32,020 nt of DNA, taken from a bacterium (GTDB taxonomy: Bacteria; Planctomycetota; UBA1135; GCA-002686595). How positions within the stretch are numbered: the first letter of the stretch is position 1; every line of letters starts with the position of its first letter. Location of the stretch: contig JAUIEE010000006.1 of assembly GCA_030428965.1 (NCBI GenBank), positions 1-32,020 of the forward strand, read 5' to 3'. The position numbers were made by a program, and so were the translations under genes. The notes beneath the pieces were generated by a model, which worked only from the letters and a program-made list of their open reading frames with translations, was not told the origin of the DNA and searched no databases. Shown in pieces: positions 1 to 6,720 of the stretch.

Positions 1-158
1 CCGAACTCCTGGCCCAGGGCTTCGATCCGGTCCTGATCGACAGGGTGGCTTCCCGTGTCGTCGGCAACCAGTACAAGCGCCAACTTCCCCTGATCGCCAA
101 GCTGTCGGAGCGAACGATCAACCACGACTTCCGCTACCTCCGGGATTGGAAGCGGTAG
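1..158 (+). CDS. nadE: NAD+ synthetase, C-terminal end (partial)
   Basis: The reading frame is open from the left edge and stops with TAG at 156-158, so only about 51 C-terminal residues are visible. The segment NQYKRQLPLIAKLSERT followed by DFRYLRDW resembles the C-terminus of NAD+ synthetase (NadE), in which an N-x-Y/F-K-R motif precedes the last strand. NadE makes NAD+ from deamido-NAD+ using ATP and ammonia or glutamine in the cytoplasm. The catalytic P-loop domain lies outside the window, so the call rests on this tail alone. It is convergent with the next gene, and a hairpin lies between them. Confidence 0.55.
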   Translation, partial: ELLAQGFDPVLIDRVASRVVGNQYKRQLPLIAKLSERTINHDFRYLRDWKR

Positions 159-165
159 GGCACGA

Positions 166-183
166 CGGGGAGAGCTTTCCCCG
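166..183. terminator. Hairpin between convergent genes, possible bidirectional terminator
   Basis: CGGGGA and TCCCCG arms form a 6-bp stem around a GAGCTT loop. It sits 7 bp after the nadE stop and 29 bp beyond the stop of the convergent minus-strand gene. There is no T-run, so intrinsic termination is not proven. The core resembles the hairpins at 755 and 23063. Confidence 0.45.
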
Positions 184-212
184 AGCGCCCCTCTCAGCTC
201 CGGACGCAGCCC

Positions 213-662
213 TCAGCCCAAGAGCTGCCGGCAAAGTGCGTCCAGGTCCACCGAGCGGATCTCCTGGGCTTCGATCGGACCGAGCTCGGTGAACTTCTGC
301 TTTTCTTCCTCGGAACGGAGCGACGGGCGCCTGGCGCTGGTCTTGTTCTCCGCCGGTGAGAAGCCGAGCGGCTCGGCGCCGACGCTCTTCAGGTTTTCGG
401 GCAGATCCTCGGGCAGTTGCTCGCAGCGCTCGAGTGCCTTGCGCGCTCGACGGCAAACCTGCAGGGTGTCCTTCAGGTTCTTGTGGATGCGGTTCAAGCG
501 ATCGATGTCCGGATCCGGTCCTGCCAGGGAGCGCCGCACCTTGGCGCAGGCAACCTCGAGGACCGCAATGAGCGTGTTCAGCTTGCGGCGCAGGCGCTTG
601 CGATATTCGGGCGAGTCGAGGTGGGAGTCGGAGTAAGGCCTGTCCTCAAATTCTGCGCTCAT
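213..662 (-). CDS. Hypothetical helical protein (149 aa)
   Basis: I do not recognise a family. The protein starts at an ATG (662) and is strongly charged. Residues about 20-85 are rich in Arg, Lys, Leu and Glu with a pattern typical of long helices (YRKRLRRKLNTLIAVLEVAC, then LNRIHKNLKDTL), suggesting a helical bundle or coiled coil. Residues 90-125 look disordered, and the C-terminus (IRSVDLDALCRQLLG) may form another short helix. There is no signal peptide or membrane segment, so it is probably cytoplasmic. It lies 116 bp downstream of the CheC-like gene on the same strand, with a hairpin between them, so it may have its own transcript. Confidence 0.6.
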   Translation of the reverse strand: MSAEFEDRPYSDSHLDSPEYRKRLRRKLNTLIAVLEVACAKVRRSLAGPDPDIDRLNRIHKNLKDTLQVCRRARKALERCEQLPEDLPENLKSVGAEPLGFSPAENKTSARRPSLRSEEEKQKFTELGPIEAQEIRSVDLDALCRQLLG

Positions 663-754
663 AGGAAGTAGATCTCGGGCTGCGGTAGCGGAATGACTGC
701 ACCCGAAAACTATCCCAGGAATCCGGCGCGGGTCGGTTTACCCCGGAGAAACGT

Positions 755-779
755 GGATAGGGAAGAGTCTTCCCGATCC
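755..779 (-). terminator. Hairpin directly after the CheC-like gene
   Basis: Arms GGAT/ATCC and GGGAA/TTCCC, separated by one mismatch, enclose a GAGTC loop. The structure begins at the last base of the minus-strand TAG stop (779-781), the usual place for a terminator. The following minus-strand bases hold only a short T-run (GTTTC), so efficiency is uncertain. Confidence 0.5.
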
Positions 780-1363
780 TAAGCGGCGATCTCGGCGCTG
801 ATCTCGTCCGGCGTCGGAAGCAGGAGGGTCACCGGGCAGCTCGTGAAGCCCTCGACGGACATGGAGCCCTGCGCCTGGAGCAGCGGATCGCCCTCGTCGT
901 AGTCCAAGGCCGGTCGGACTCCAGCGCGCACGCCCTGACAGCCTTCGGAGTGCGCCGATGCCCCGGGCATCCAGGTCCGGATCACCGTGTCCAGGGCGCC
1001 CGCCACGAAGTTTCCCACCTCGAGCAGGGCATCTTTTTCCGCACGCTCCAGCTCGCGCGTCTTGCGCAGGTCCTCGATCTCGTGGTCCTCGAGCATCATG
1101 AGAAGCCCGGCCAGGGTCATGGCGTCCGGCAAGGGGATCAGGAAGCAGCCCGAGGAGCGACCGTGCTTCCCGTTCAACCCGACCTTGAAGGAGATGTGCA
1201 CCTGGTCCTCTCCTGCGGAGCGTGCCCGCACCTCCTCGGCGTAGGCGAGCTCCAGCTCGATCTCGCGGTCGAGGATCATCCCGAGGTCGATCGCGAGGCG
1301 ATCGAAGACCCGTCCGGCCAGGTCGGCCCCGCTCAGGGTTTGGTGTTGGAGAGTGCTTTGCAT
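779..1363 (-). CDS. CheC/CheX/FliY-like phosphatase-domain protein
   Basis: This 194-residue protein carries D111-x3-E115-x2-N118 (DALLEVGN), matching the D/S-x3-E-x2-N active-site signature of the CheC/CheX/FliY family, which dephosphorylates CheY-P. The segment before it (FLIPLPDAMTLAGLLMML) fits the family's central beta-alpha unit, and VGNFVAGAL matches the usual E-x-x-N-x-x-A-G pattern. The downstream Pro expected about 22 residues after the Asn is not at the usual spacing (WMP comes 15 after), and only one motif copy is present, so it is CheX-like rather than a two-site CheC. No chemotaxis genes flank it. The family is known; a role here, perhaps on a stress or two-component response regulator, is inference. 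Confidence 0.6.
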   Translation of the reverse strand: MQSTLQHQTLSGADLAGRVFDRLAIDLGMILDREIELELAYAEEVRARSAGEDQVHISFKVGLNGKHGRSSGCFLIPLPDAMTLAGLLMMLEDHEIEDLRKTRELERAEKDALLEVGNFVAGALDTVIRTWMPGASAHSEGCQGVRAGVRPALDYDEGDPLLQAQGSMSVEGFTSCPVTLLLPTPDEISAEIAA

Positions 1364-1428
1364 GGGAGCGCTAGATCTCTTCGAGATCCGGCGCCCGAAT
1401 ACTTAGTCCAACCGCGCGGAATCGACTT

Positions 1429-1447
1429 GTCGGAAAGCCTTTCCGAC
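1429..1447 (-). terminator. Hairpin after the sigma/anti-sigma operon
   Basis: GTCGGAAAGCCTTTCCGAC is a near-perfect inverted repeat (8-bp stem, 3-nt loop). It lies 20 bp downstream of the anti-sigma stop codon and upstream of the CheC-like gene. No T-run follows. It probably separates the two transcripts. Confidence 0.5.
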
Positions 1448-1467
1448 TCCTCCCGCCCTGGAAGGCC

Positions 1468-3240
1468 CTAGGGCTGCGCCGAATCGACCAAGCTCAGGAG
1501 CTCGGTCGTGGCGAGTTTGCCGACCGCGATCATCTCGTGGTCGCCCAGGAAGGCGTGCACCGTGTTCACGTTCCCGACCTTGCCGACCAGGACCTGGTCC
1601 GGGCCGGGCTGCCCGGAGGGGGGAGCGGGCCGACTCAGGAAGAACACCGACTGAAGGCCGTCGCCGTACACCCGCTTGAGCCAGGAGGCCCCGCCCGTAG
1701 GGCTCTCGACCTCACCCGGCTCGCCGAGCTCTTCGAACCCGCGCGGCAAGAGACGGGGACGCAGAGCGCTGCGGATTCGCTCCGGACGGGCCACGGTCTC
1801 CTGCGCGGTCGCTCGGTGGAAAGCCACCTGCTCGATCGGGGGGTTCAGGGAGAACGATTCGTACTCCATGCCCAGGAGCGGCAGTCCGTCGGCATCCAAC
1901 TCGACGTAGCGCAACACGATTCCGGTCTGGGCGTCCAGGGCGACTTCGAAGGCGTTACGCCCCGCCTCGCGCGGCTCGATGCGGTACGGCCAAGCGGCCC
2001 GTCCGGCGAGCGCCAGCCCCTCGCCCAAGGGTACGAGCTCGTAGTTCTTTCGGAACAGGCGCAGATCCCGGATGGCGAAGTCGCGATAGCGGAAGTGGAA
2101 GCCCTCGTGCAACTTCTGCCGGCGCAGGAACTCCTCGGGGCGGGCCTCGAGATCGGTCAAGACCTCGAACGGCTCCAGAGTGAAGTTGCCTAGCCCGTCG
2201 GTCACGACCAGCTCCCGGTAGGCAAGGTGCCGGGTGGTCTCTTCGCCGCGCTCGAACAGGTGCAAGCGCCGCACGCCGGCGTGTGCGACCTCGAGCGGGG
2301 CCGTGGCGCTGGACTGGTAGAGCGCTCGCGTCTCGTCCGCGCTGGACGGGGACGGAGAAGACTCGACGGAGGTGGATTGCACGGACGGCGCCCAGCTGCG
2401 CATGTGCTGCGGAAACCGGGCCGGCTCCAACCCTTCGCCCTGGACCAGGCGCGCCAGGGTCCCGGGCTCGTTCTCGACCCACTCGCGGGAGAGCTCCGCG
2501 TCGGCGCCCGATCCACGCGCCAGGACCTCGGCGAGGGGGTCGGGAGACTGGGCGCGATCGAGTCGAACGATTTCGAAGCTCCAGTCGCGCTCGCGGGTCA
2601 GGACCCCGTCGCCCGCAGGCCCGAGCACTCTCCAGGTGCCCAGGACCAGGGTCGCCGCGGCCGCGGCCAGGACCAGGGTGCGTCGCCAGGACCGGGGTGC
2701 GGGCTGTCCCCGCAGGAGGCGCCCAACCTCCCGATCGAGGGTGCGCGGGGCCTCCAGTCGCTCGAGGTCGCCCACGAAGCGCTCGCTCGTCGCGCGATCG
2801 GAAGCGCCGAGCTCCTCTTCGACCAGCCGCTCGAGGACGGCCGGAGCATCGATTTCGGGTAGTGAGGTCACGGCCTGCACGACGCGCTTCTCGAGCTCCC
2901 AGGATTCGGGCGCCGCGCGCTGCGCAAAGTCGATGGCCACCCTTTCGTCGAGCTCGCGGGGCGCGGGCAAGGGGGAGAGCTCCCGGAGCGCCCGCGTCAC
3001 CATGGAGTCTTCGGGCGCTTCGAAGAGACCTCCCTCGAACAGGGCCTGCACGCGCCGGTCGAGCTCTCGGGGAGCCCGCAACGGCTCGCTCGATGCGAGC
3101 GCCTCCCGCAGGGCTTCGTCTCGGCGCACCCAGAGGGCGCAGGCTGGGCAACCCTCGGGGTGATCGAACACGCCGGGCTTCGGCTCACCGGAGGTGAGGC
3201 CGAACCAGGCTGCTCGGAATTCGTGGCAGGAAGAAGACAC
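1468..3240 (-). CDS. Membrane anti-sigma factor with RseB/MucB-like sensor domain
   Basis: The GTG start lies 8 bp after the sigma-factor stop, so the pair is an operon. The N-terminus carries C5 and H27-x3-C31-x2-C34, a zinc-binding anti-sigma (zf-HC2/ZAS) signature. Residues about 54-176 hold degenerate repeats of the form APRELDRRV, APRELDERV, APRTLDREV. A membrane segment follows near 187-204 (LVLAAAAATLVLGTW). The remaining ~385 residues would be periplasmic and resemble RseB/MucB (LolA-like fold): LAGRAAWPYRIEPRE, FEVALDAQTGIVLRYVELD and a C-terminal VYGDGLQSVFFL...GDHEMIAVGKL, the last matching MucB_RseB_C. In Proteobacteria RseA and RseB are separate proteins; here both roles appear in one 590-residue chain. 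It probably sequesters the adjacent sigma factor until an envelope lipid or protein signal is sensed. Confidence 0.8.
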   Translation of the reverse strand: MSSSCHEFRAAWFGLTSGEPKPGVFDHPEGCPACALWVRRDEALREALASSEPLRAPRELDRRVQALFEGGLFEAPEDSMVTRALRELSPLPAPRELDERVAIDFAQRAAPESWELEKRVVQAVTSLPEIDAPAVLERLVEEELGASDRATSERFVGDLERLEAPRTLDREVGRLLRGQPAPRSWRRTLVLAAAAATLVLGTWRVLGPAGDGVLTRERDWSFEIVRLDRAQSPDPLAEVLARGSGADAELSREWVENEPGTLARLVQGEGLEPARFPQHMRSWAPSVQSTSVESSPSPSSADETRALYQSSATAPLEVAHAGVRRLHLFERGEETTRHLAYRELVVTDGLGNFTLEPFEVLTDLEARPEEFLRRQKLHEGFHFRYRDFAIRDLRLFRKNYELVPLGEGLALAGRAAWPYRIEPREAGRNAFEVALDAQTGIVLRYVELDADGLPLLGMEYESFSLNPPIEQVAFHRATAQETVARPERIRSALRPRLLPRGFEELGEPGEVESPTGGASWLKRVYGDGLQSVFFLSRPAPPSGQPGPDQVLVGKVGNVNTVHAFLGDHEMIAVGKLATTELLSLVDSAQP

Positions 3241-3248
3241 CGGTTGGC

Positions 3249-3869
3249 TCAGCCCAGGTAGTGCTTGTCGAGAACCGGCAACAGCTCTCGCTCCAAGGCC
3301 TCGTGGGCTCGTGAAAGACGGGACTTGACCGTTCCCAGGGAGATCCCGAGCACCTCGGAGATCTCCTCGTAGGAAAGTTGCTGGGGATAGCGCAGAACGG
3401 TGATCGTCCTGAGCTTGGGAGAGAGGCGGTTGATCGCCTTCTGGATCTCGGCCTCGAGCTCCTTGCGGGAAGCTGACTCGCTGGGCATCTCCATCTCCTC
3501 GTCGCGCAGCTCGAACTGACCCCCGGGACCGAACTCTTCGGAGACCGACTCGAGCGAGGCGAGCCGGCGCGTGCGCGAGCGTCGCTTGAGGTCGATGCTG
3601 GCGTTCACCGCGATGCGGTAGACCCAGCTCGAAAAGCGAGACTGGAAGCGGAACTCCCCGATTCGTCGGAAGAGAATTCCGAAGGTCTCCTGGGAGGCGT
3701 CCAGGGCATCGGTACCGTTCCCGGTGGTCCGGAAGCAGACGTTGTAGACGCGATCCTTGAAGCGGTCGTAGAGGACGCGGAAGTCCCCCTCGAGCGCGGT
3801 GGGGACCTGCCCTCCCTTCAGGGCCTTCTGGCAGGACAGAACGAGGTCGGCGTCAGGATCGGTCTTCAT
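3249..3869 (-). CDS. ECF-family RNA polymerase sigma factor
   Basis: This 206-residue protein has the two conserved ECF regions. Sigma region 2 (about 30-95) contains the family-typical DALDASQETFGILFRRI and FSSWVYRIAVN stretches. Sigma region 4 (about 140-200) contains INRLSPKLRTITVLRYPQQLSYEEISEVLGISLGTVKSRLSRA, a helix-turn-helix that reads the -35 element. A longer acidic linker (about 105-137) separates them. It directs RNA polymerase to stress promoters and is paired with the anti-sigma factor encoded 8 bp downstream. An ECF-type promoter with an internal palindrome lies 30-56 bp upstream of the ATG, suggesting autoregulation. The target regulon cannot be read from the window. Confidence 0.92.
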   Translation of the reverse strand: MKTDPDADLVLSCQKALKGGQVPTALEGDFRVLYDRFKDRVYNVCFRTTGNGTDALDASQETFGILFRRIGEFRFQSRFSSWVYRIAVNASIDLKRRSRTRRLASLESVSEEFGPGGQFELRDEEMEMPSESASRKELEAEIQKAINRLSPKLRTITVLRYPQQLSYEEISEVLGISLGTVKSRLSRAHEALERELLPVLDKHYLG

Positions 3870-3898
3870 GGTCGGGTGGCACCGGTAAGCGACCTTAG

Positions 3899-3925
3899 GA
3901 CGCCCCTTCTCGGGCCCGAGGTTCC
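3899..3925 (-). promoter_or_regulatory. Candidate ECF (autoregulatory) promoter
   Basis: On the minus strand GGAACC (3920-3925) is followed after exactly 17 bp by CGTC (3899-3902), the classic layout of ECF-sigma promoters. The spacer contains a perfect 12-bp palindrome, CTCGGGCCCGAG (3909-3920), overlapping one base of the -35 element. The predicted transcript would start about 20-25 nt before the sigma-factor ATG. Confidence 0.5.
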
Positions 3926-4036
3926 CTCCGAGCCGAATTCCTACTCCCTAGAAGGACCTCGGTCCAACCCCCCCGGGATGGCCCAGGGATTCCCGGGCGC
4001 ACCGCCTCCAGGAACGGACCTCCGCGGCCGGCACTC

Positions 4037-4053
4037 CGGGTTCGGCAAGCCCG
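4037..4053 (-). terminator. Possible terminator hairpin after the calcium-repeat protein gene
   Basis: An imperfect 6-bp stem (CGGG-TT / AA-x-CCCG, one mismatch) with a CGGCA loop starts three bases after the minus-strand stop at 4057. No T-run follows. Position is the main argument. Confidence 0.3.
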
Positions 4054-4056
4054 AAA

Positions 4057-5001
4057 TCAGCCGCCCAGGAGCAGCAGCGGGTCGACGACCTCGCGGGTGG
4101 AGCCGACGCTCGCCGAGCAGGCATCCGGCATGCAGGAGCTGTCGAGGGGCTCACAGCCGGCGGATTCCACCTCGCTGACGCTGGAGGCGCCATTGGAACC
4201 CACGCTGGAGAGGCTCTGGAAGCAGACGAAACCCTCGTCCCAGGACGACCCGAGATCACCCCGCGGAACGAGGGGTCGGTAGATCAAGCCTCGCTGCATG
4301 GGCTGGGGCCCGACGTCGTTCATGTCCGCGTGGTTGCCCGTCAGGAACTCCATCACGACCGGAACACCGCCGACTTCAGCCACGGTCAGGGCACTGGCCT
4401 GGTTCAAGACGCCGTTCTGGCGCAGGCCCGAGTAGAGGGACAGCTGGCCCAACCGGCTGACGAGCAGCACCGGAAAGGTCGTCTCCATGATCAGCAGGCG
4501 ATCCCCCTGAACGCGAACCAGGCTGTAGCGCGAAGCTCCCTGGTAGCGGCGTCGATCGAGGGCGACCGGTCGTCCATTGAGGACGACGCCGAACTCGAAG
4601 TCGATGTCCCCGATCTCGTGGTTGGACAGGTAGATGGCCGACACCACGGTGACCATGTCGTTCTCACTGCGCGCCAGCATGTTGACGGAAGGCACGTCCG
4701 CCCCGGGGTAGCTGGCGGGGTTCAGGGGCCCGGTTCCACGGGCGATCTCGGAGGTGTCCGAGAAGCCGTCGCGATCGCTATCCTGGGAGCTGGGGTTCGT
4801 CCCGAGCACGTGCTCCTGGAGGTCCACCAGCCCGTCCCGGTCCGTATCCGGCCCGGAACCGCGGGCTTCGAGGCTCGCGGGCTGGTCCACGGCGGCGTAC
4901 CAGGCCAGCGCTGCCGCTGCGCACAGGACGGCGGGAGCGAAGGTTGTCCGGAACAGGCCCAGGCGCGTCGGCGCCCCTTGAGTGCTCGGGGAGTGAGTCA
5001 T
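4057..5001 (-). CDS. Secreted or surface protein with thrombospondin type 3 calcium motifs
   Basis: I prefer the ATG at 5001 (MTHSPSTQG, 314 aa) over the longer ORF from 5100, because it puts a hydrophobic segment (APAVLCAAAALAWYAAV) close to the N-terminus as a signal peptide or anchor. Next come two DxDxDG calcium-binding motifs, DTDRDGLVDLQE and DSDRDGFSDTSE, typical of thrombospondin type 3 repeats used as rigid extracellular linkers. The following ~220 residues (IYLSNHEIGDIDFEFGVVLN onward) look beta-rich and match no family I recognise. Four cysteines cluster near the C-terminus (VCFQ, AGCEP, SCMPDAC) and may form disulfides. It is probably exported; the function is unknown. It stands alone between the sigma operon and the tRNA. 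Confidence 0.7.
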   Translation of the reverse strand: MTHSPSTQGAPTRLGLFRTTFAPAVLCAAAALAWYAAVDQPASLEARGSGPDTDRDGLVDLQEHVLGTNPSSQDSDRDGFSDTSEIARGTGPLNPASYPGADVPSVNMLARSENDMVTVVSAIYLSNHEIGDIDFEFGVVLNGRPVALDRRRYQGASRYSLVRVQGDRLLIMETTFPVLLVSRLGQLSLYSGLRQNGVLNQASALTVAEVGGVPVVMEFLTGNHADMNDVGPQPMQRGLIYRPLVPRGDLGSSWDEGFVCFQSLSSVGSNGASSVSEVESAGCEPLDSSCMPDACSASVGSTREVVDPLLLLGG

Positions 5002-5181
5002 GTTGGAGTCTCGCGGCTCCAGTGGGCGGCAACCGCCCGTCATCCGCAAGATCATCGTAAGGGATACCCCGAGAATCCGGGGAAAGAACACGAGAACCAT
5101 CAGCTTTTGATGATGAAAGCCCCCCTGGAGGTCAAGAAGCGGCTTTTGGTTCCCCGGGCCGGTTCCCGGACGGGAGCGTGG

Positions 5182-5209
5182 TTGACTCCCCCGAAAGCCA
5201 CCTCACACT
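5182..5209 (+). promoter_or_regulatory. Putative sigma-70 promoter for tRNA-Arg
   Basis: TTGACT (5182-5187) is a 5/6 match to the -35 consensus. A weak -10, CACACT (5204-5209), follows after 16 bp. The predicted start falls only a few bases before the tRNA, as expected for a short pre-tRNA leader. Confidence 0.4.
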
Positions 5210-5219
5210 ACCCAGCCGC

Positions 5220-5296
5220 GCACCCGTAGCTCAGCTGGATAGAGCGCTTGCCTCCGGAGCAAGAGGTCACAGGTTCGAATCCTGTCGGGTGCACCA
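5220..5296 (+). tRNA. tRNA-Arg (anticodon CCG)
   Basis: A complete cloverleaf can be folded by eye. Acceptor arm GCACCCG pairs with CGGGTGC, D-stem GCTC with GAGC, anticodon stem CTTGC with GCAAG and T-stem ACAGG with CCTGT around TTCGAAT. The anticodon loop CTCCGGA gives anticodon CCG at 5254-5256, reading the arginine codon CGG. The CCA end is encoded (5294-5296). It is 77 nt long. The convergent barrel gene ends 19 bp downstream, with no gene on the same strand nearby. Confidence 0.97.
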
Positions 5297-5315
5297 TCCC
5301 CCGGCCGTCGGGCTC

Positions 5316-6671
5316 CTAGAAGCAGGCGGCCAGGGTCAAGAGCACGGCGTGGCCGCCAAACTCGTCGTCTCGCAGGAGACCGGCGTTGTAGTTGTACTCG
5401 AGCTGCAGGCGACTCGAGCCCAGGAAGCCGGAGGTGACCCGGAACCCCAGGCTGACCAGGACGTCGTCCTGGCGTTCGACCCCGCCCCCGCGCAGTCGCT
5501 CGCGATCGAGCCAGGTCACCGAGGCCGTGGGACCCAGGTAGAAGAGAAAGGAAGGCTCGTAGCGATACTCCGCGCTGAGCATCGCGTAGCGCTCGGTGGC
5601 GAACTCACGCACCGTCGCCGCCGGCAGCACCGGCCGGGCGACACCGAAGAAGTCCTCCCCCGGCGGACCGCCCCCCAGCCTCGGGGACGAGAACCGATCG
5701 ACGTCGTGCCCGATGCCGCCGTACGCGCTGGCGACCAGCCGATGACGGTCGTCGTCGAGACCGGGCAACCCGCCCGCGCGACGGTAGTAGGCCGTGACCG
5801 AAGCCCACTCCCGGGTCGAAGCGCCGTTCTCCTCGGCGCCACGGCCCCAGTTCTCCCAACGGTTGCGGCGCGCCCAGACGGCATCGAGACCTGCGGCCTG
5901 GCCATGGTGCGCCAGCTCGAACAGGTTGCGTTCCAGCGCGTCCCAGCGCAGCTTCAGACGCAACCGTGTCTCCAGCGTATCCCTGGGCACGACGAAGTCA
6001 CTGGCCGTGTCCGCCCCCTCGGCGAAGTACAAGAGGCCGGGCTCGAGAAGCAGGTTCGCCAGGAACAGGTTGTCCTGAGCAGCGCCGACCGTGCGCCGGT
6101 AGCCCACCCCCATTCCCAGGTGGACGGATCCGAGCAGCAGCTCTTCCTCTTCGACGCGCTCTCCATCCACGAACTCGGCCCAGTCGATCGGCGGTGTGAA
6201 CGACTCCAGCGTCAGCACGCCTTCGAAGGCTCCCCACCCTTCGGGCGAACGCGAGTAGAACACCTCGTTGATCGCTCCGACGATCGTCGCGCTGAAGAGT
6301 TCGTCCTCCGAAGGGTGGCGCCAGAAGTAGAGCGCTCCGAAGGGCAGCAGCTCGTAGTCGGAGAGTCCGGGGTTCCACGAGGCTCCCAGGTTCCACGCGC
6401 CGACGTTGCGCCGGTCGTCGGGCCAGATCTCGAGGGGCTGCCCGAACACCGTAGCCAGGAAACCCTGGCCGGCCCGCGGCGTCTTGTAAGGCTCACCCAC
6501 CCGGATGAGCGGCTGCAACATGGCCCGGTCCCGTCGTTCGCCGCGGGTGTTGCCCTGCGCCAGTCCCGGGAGCGAGAAGGCGACGGCCAGCGCCAGGAGA
6601 GCCGCCCTTCCTCCGGTGCGGAGTCTTGGTTCGCCGTACGCCGACCGGGGGCCTGGAACTCGGAAAGCCAC
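5316..6671 (-). CDS. Outer-membrane beta-barrel protein of unknown function
   Basis: The 451-residue ORF begins with GTG at 6671. Its N-terminus has a long basic n-region followed by a signal-peptide core (ALLALAVAFSLPGLAQG), so the mature chain probably starts near residue 40. The rest alternates polar and aromatic/hydrophobic residues as in transmembrane beta strands (RLRLKLRWDAL, YAMLSAEYRYEPSFLFYLG, SRLQLEYNYNAGLL), and the last residue is Phe (VLLTLAACF), the usual C-terminal signal for outer-membrane insertion by the BAM complex. I do not recognise a specific family. It is last in a purF-glycosyltransferase-barrel run on the minus strand, 49 bp after the glycosyltransferase. A link with sugar export or modification is possible but not shown. 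Confidence 0.75.
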   Translation of the reverse strand: MAFRVPGPRSAYGEPRLRTGGRAALLALAVAFSLPGLAQGNTRGERRDRAMLQPLIRVGEPYKTPRAGQGFLATVFGQPLEIWPDDRRNVGAWNLGASWNPGLSDYELLPFGALYFWRHPSEDELFSATIVGAINEVFYSRSPEGWGAFEGVLTLESFTPPIDWAEFVDGERVEEEELLLGSVHLGMGVGYRRTVGAAQDNLFLANLLLEPGLLYFAEGADTASDFVVPRDTLETRLRLKLRWDALERNLFELAHHGQAAGLDAVWARRNRWENWGRGAEENGASTREWASVTAYYRRAGGLPGLDDDRHRLVASAYGGIGHDVDRFSSPRLGGGPPGEDFFGVARPVLPAATVREFATERYAMLSAEYRYEPSFLFYLGPTASVTWLDRERLRGGGVERQDDVLVSLGFRVTSGFLGSSRLQLEYNYNAGLLRDDEFGGHAVLLTLAACF

Positions 6672-6720
6672 GCGACGAACCTCGACCTCCCGAGGATCCG
6701 ATCTTGACGTGGAATCGAGG

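Noticed and set aside
2283-3197. Plus-strand ORF of 304 residues, Arg/Ala/Pro-rich
   Set aside because: It is antisense to the anti-sigma gene; the composition is that of a GC-rich shadow frame.
5002-5100. Longer N-terminus of the calcium-repeat protein (start at 5100)
   Set aside because: It would add 33 residues with an odd composition (MVLVFFPRILGVSLTM) ahead of a good signal-like segment. It cannot be wholly excluded, but the ATG at 5001 is more natural.
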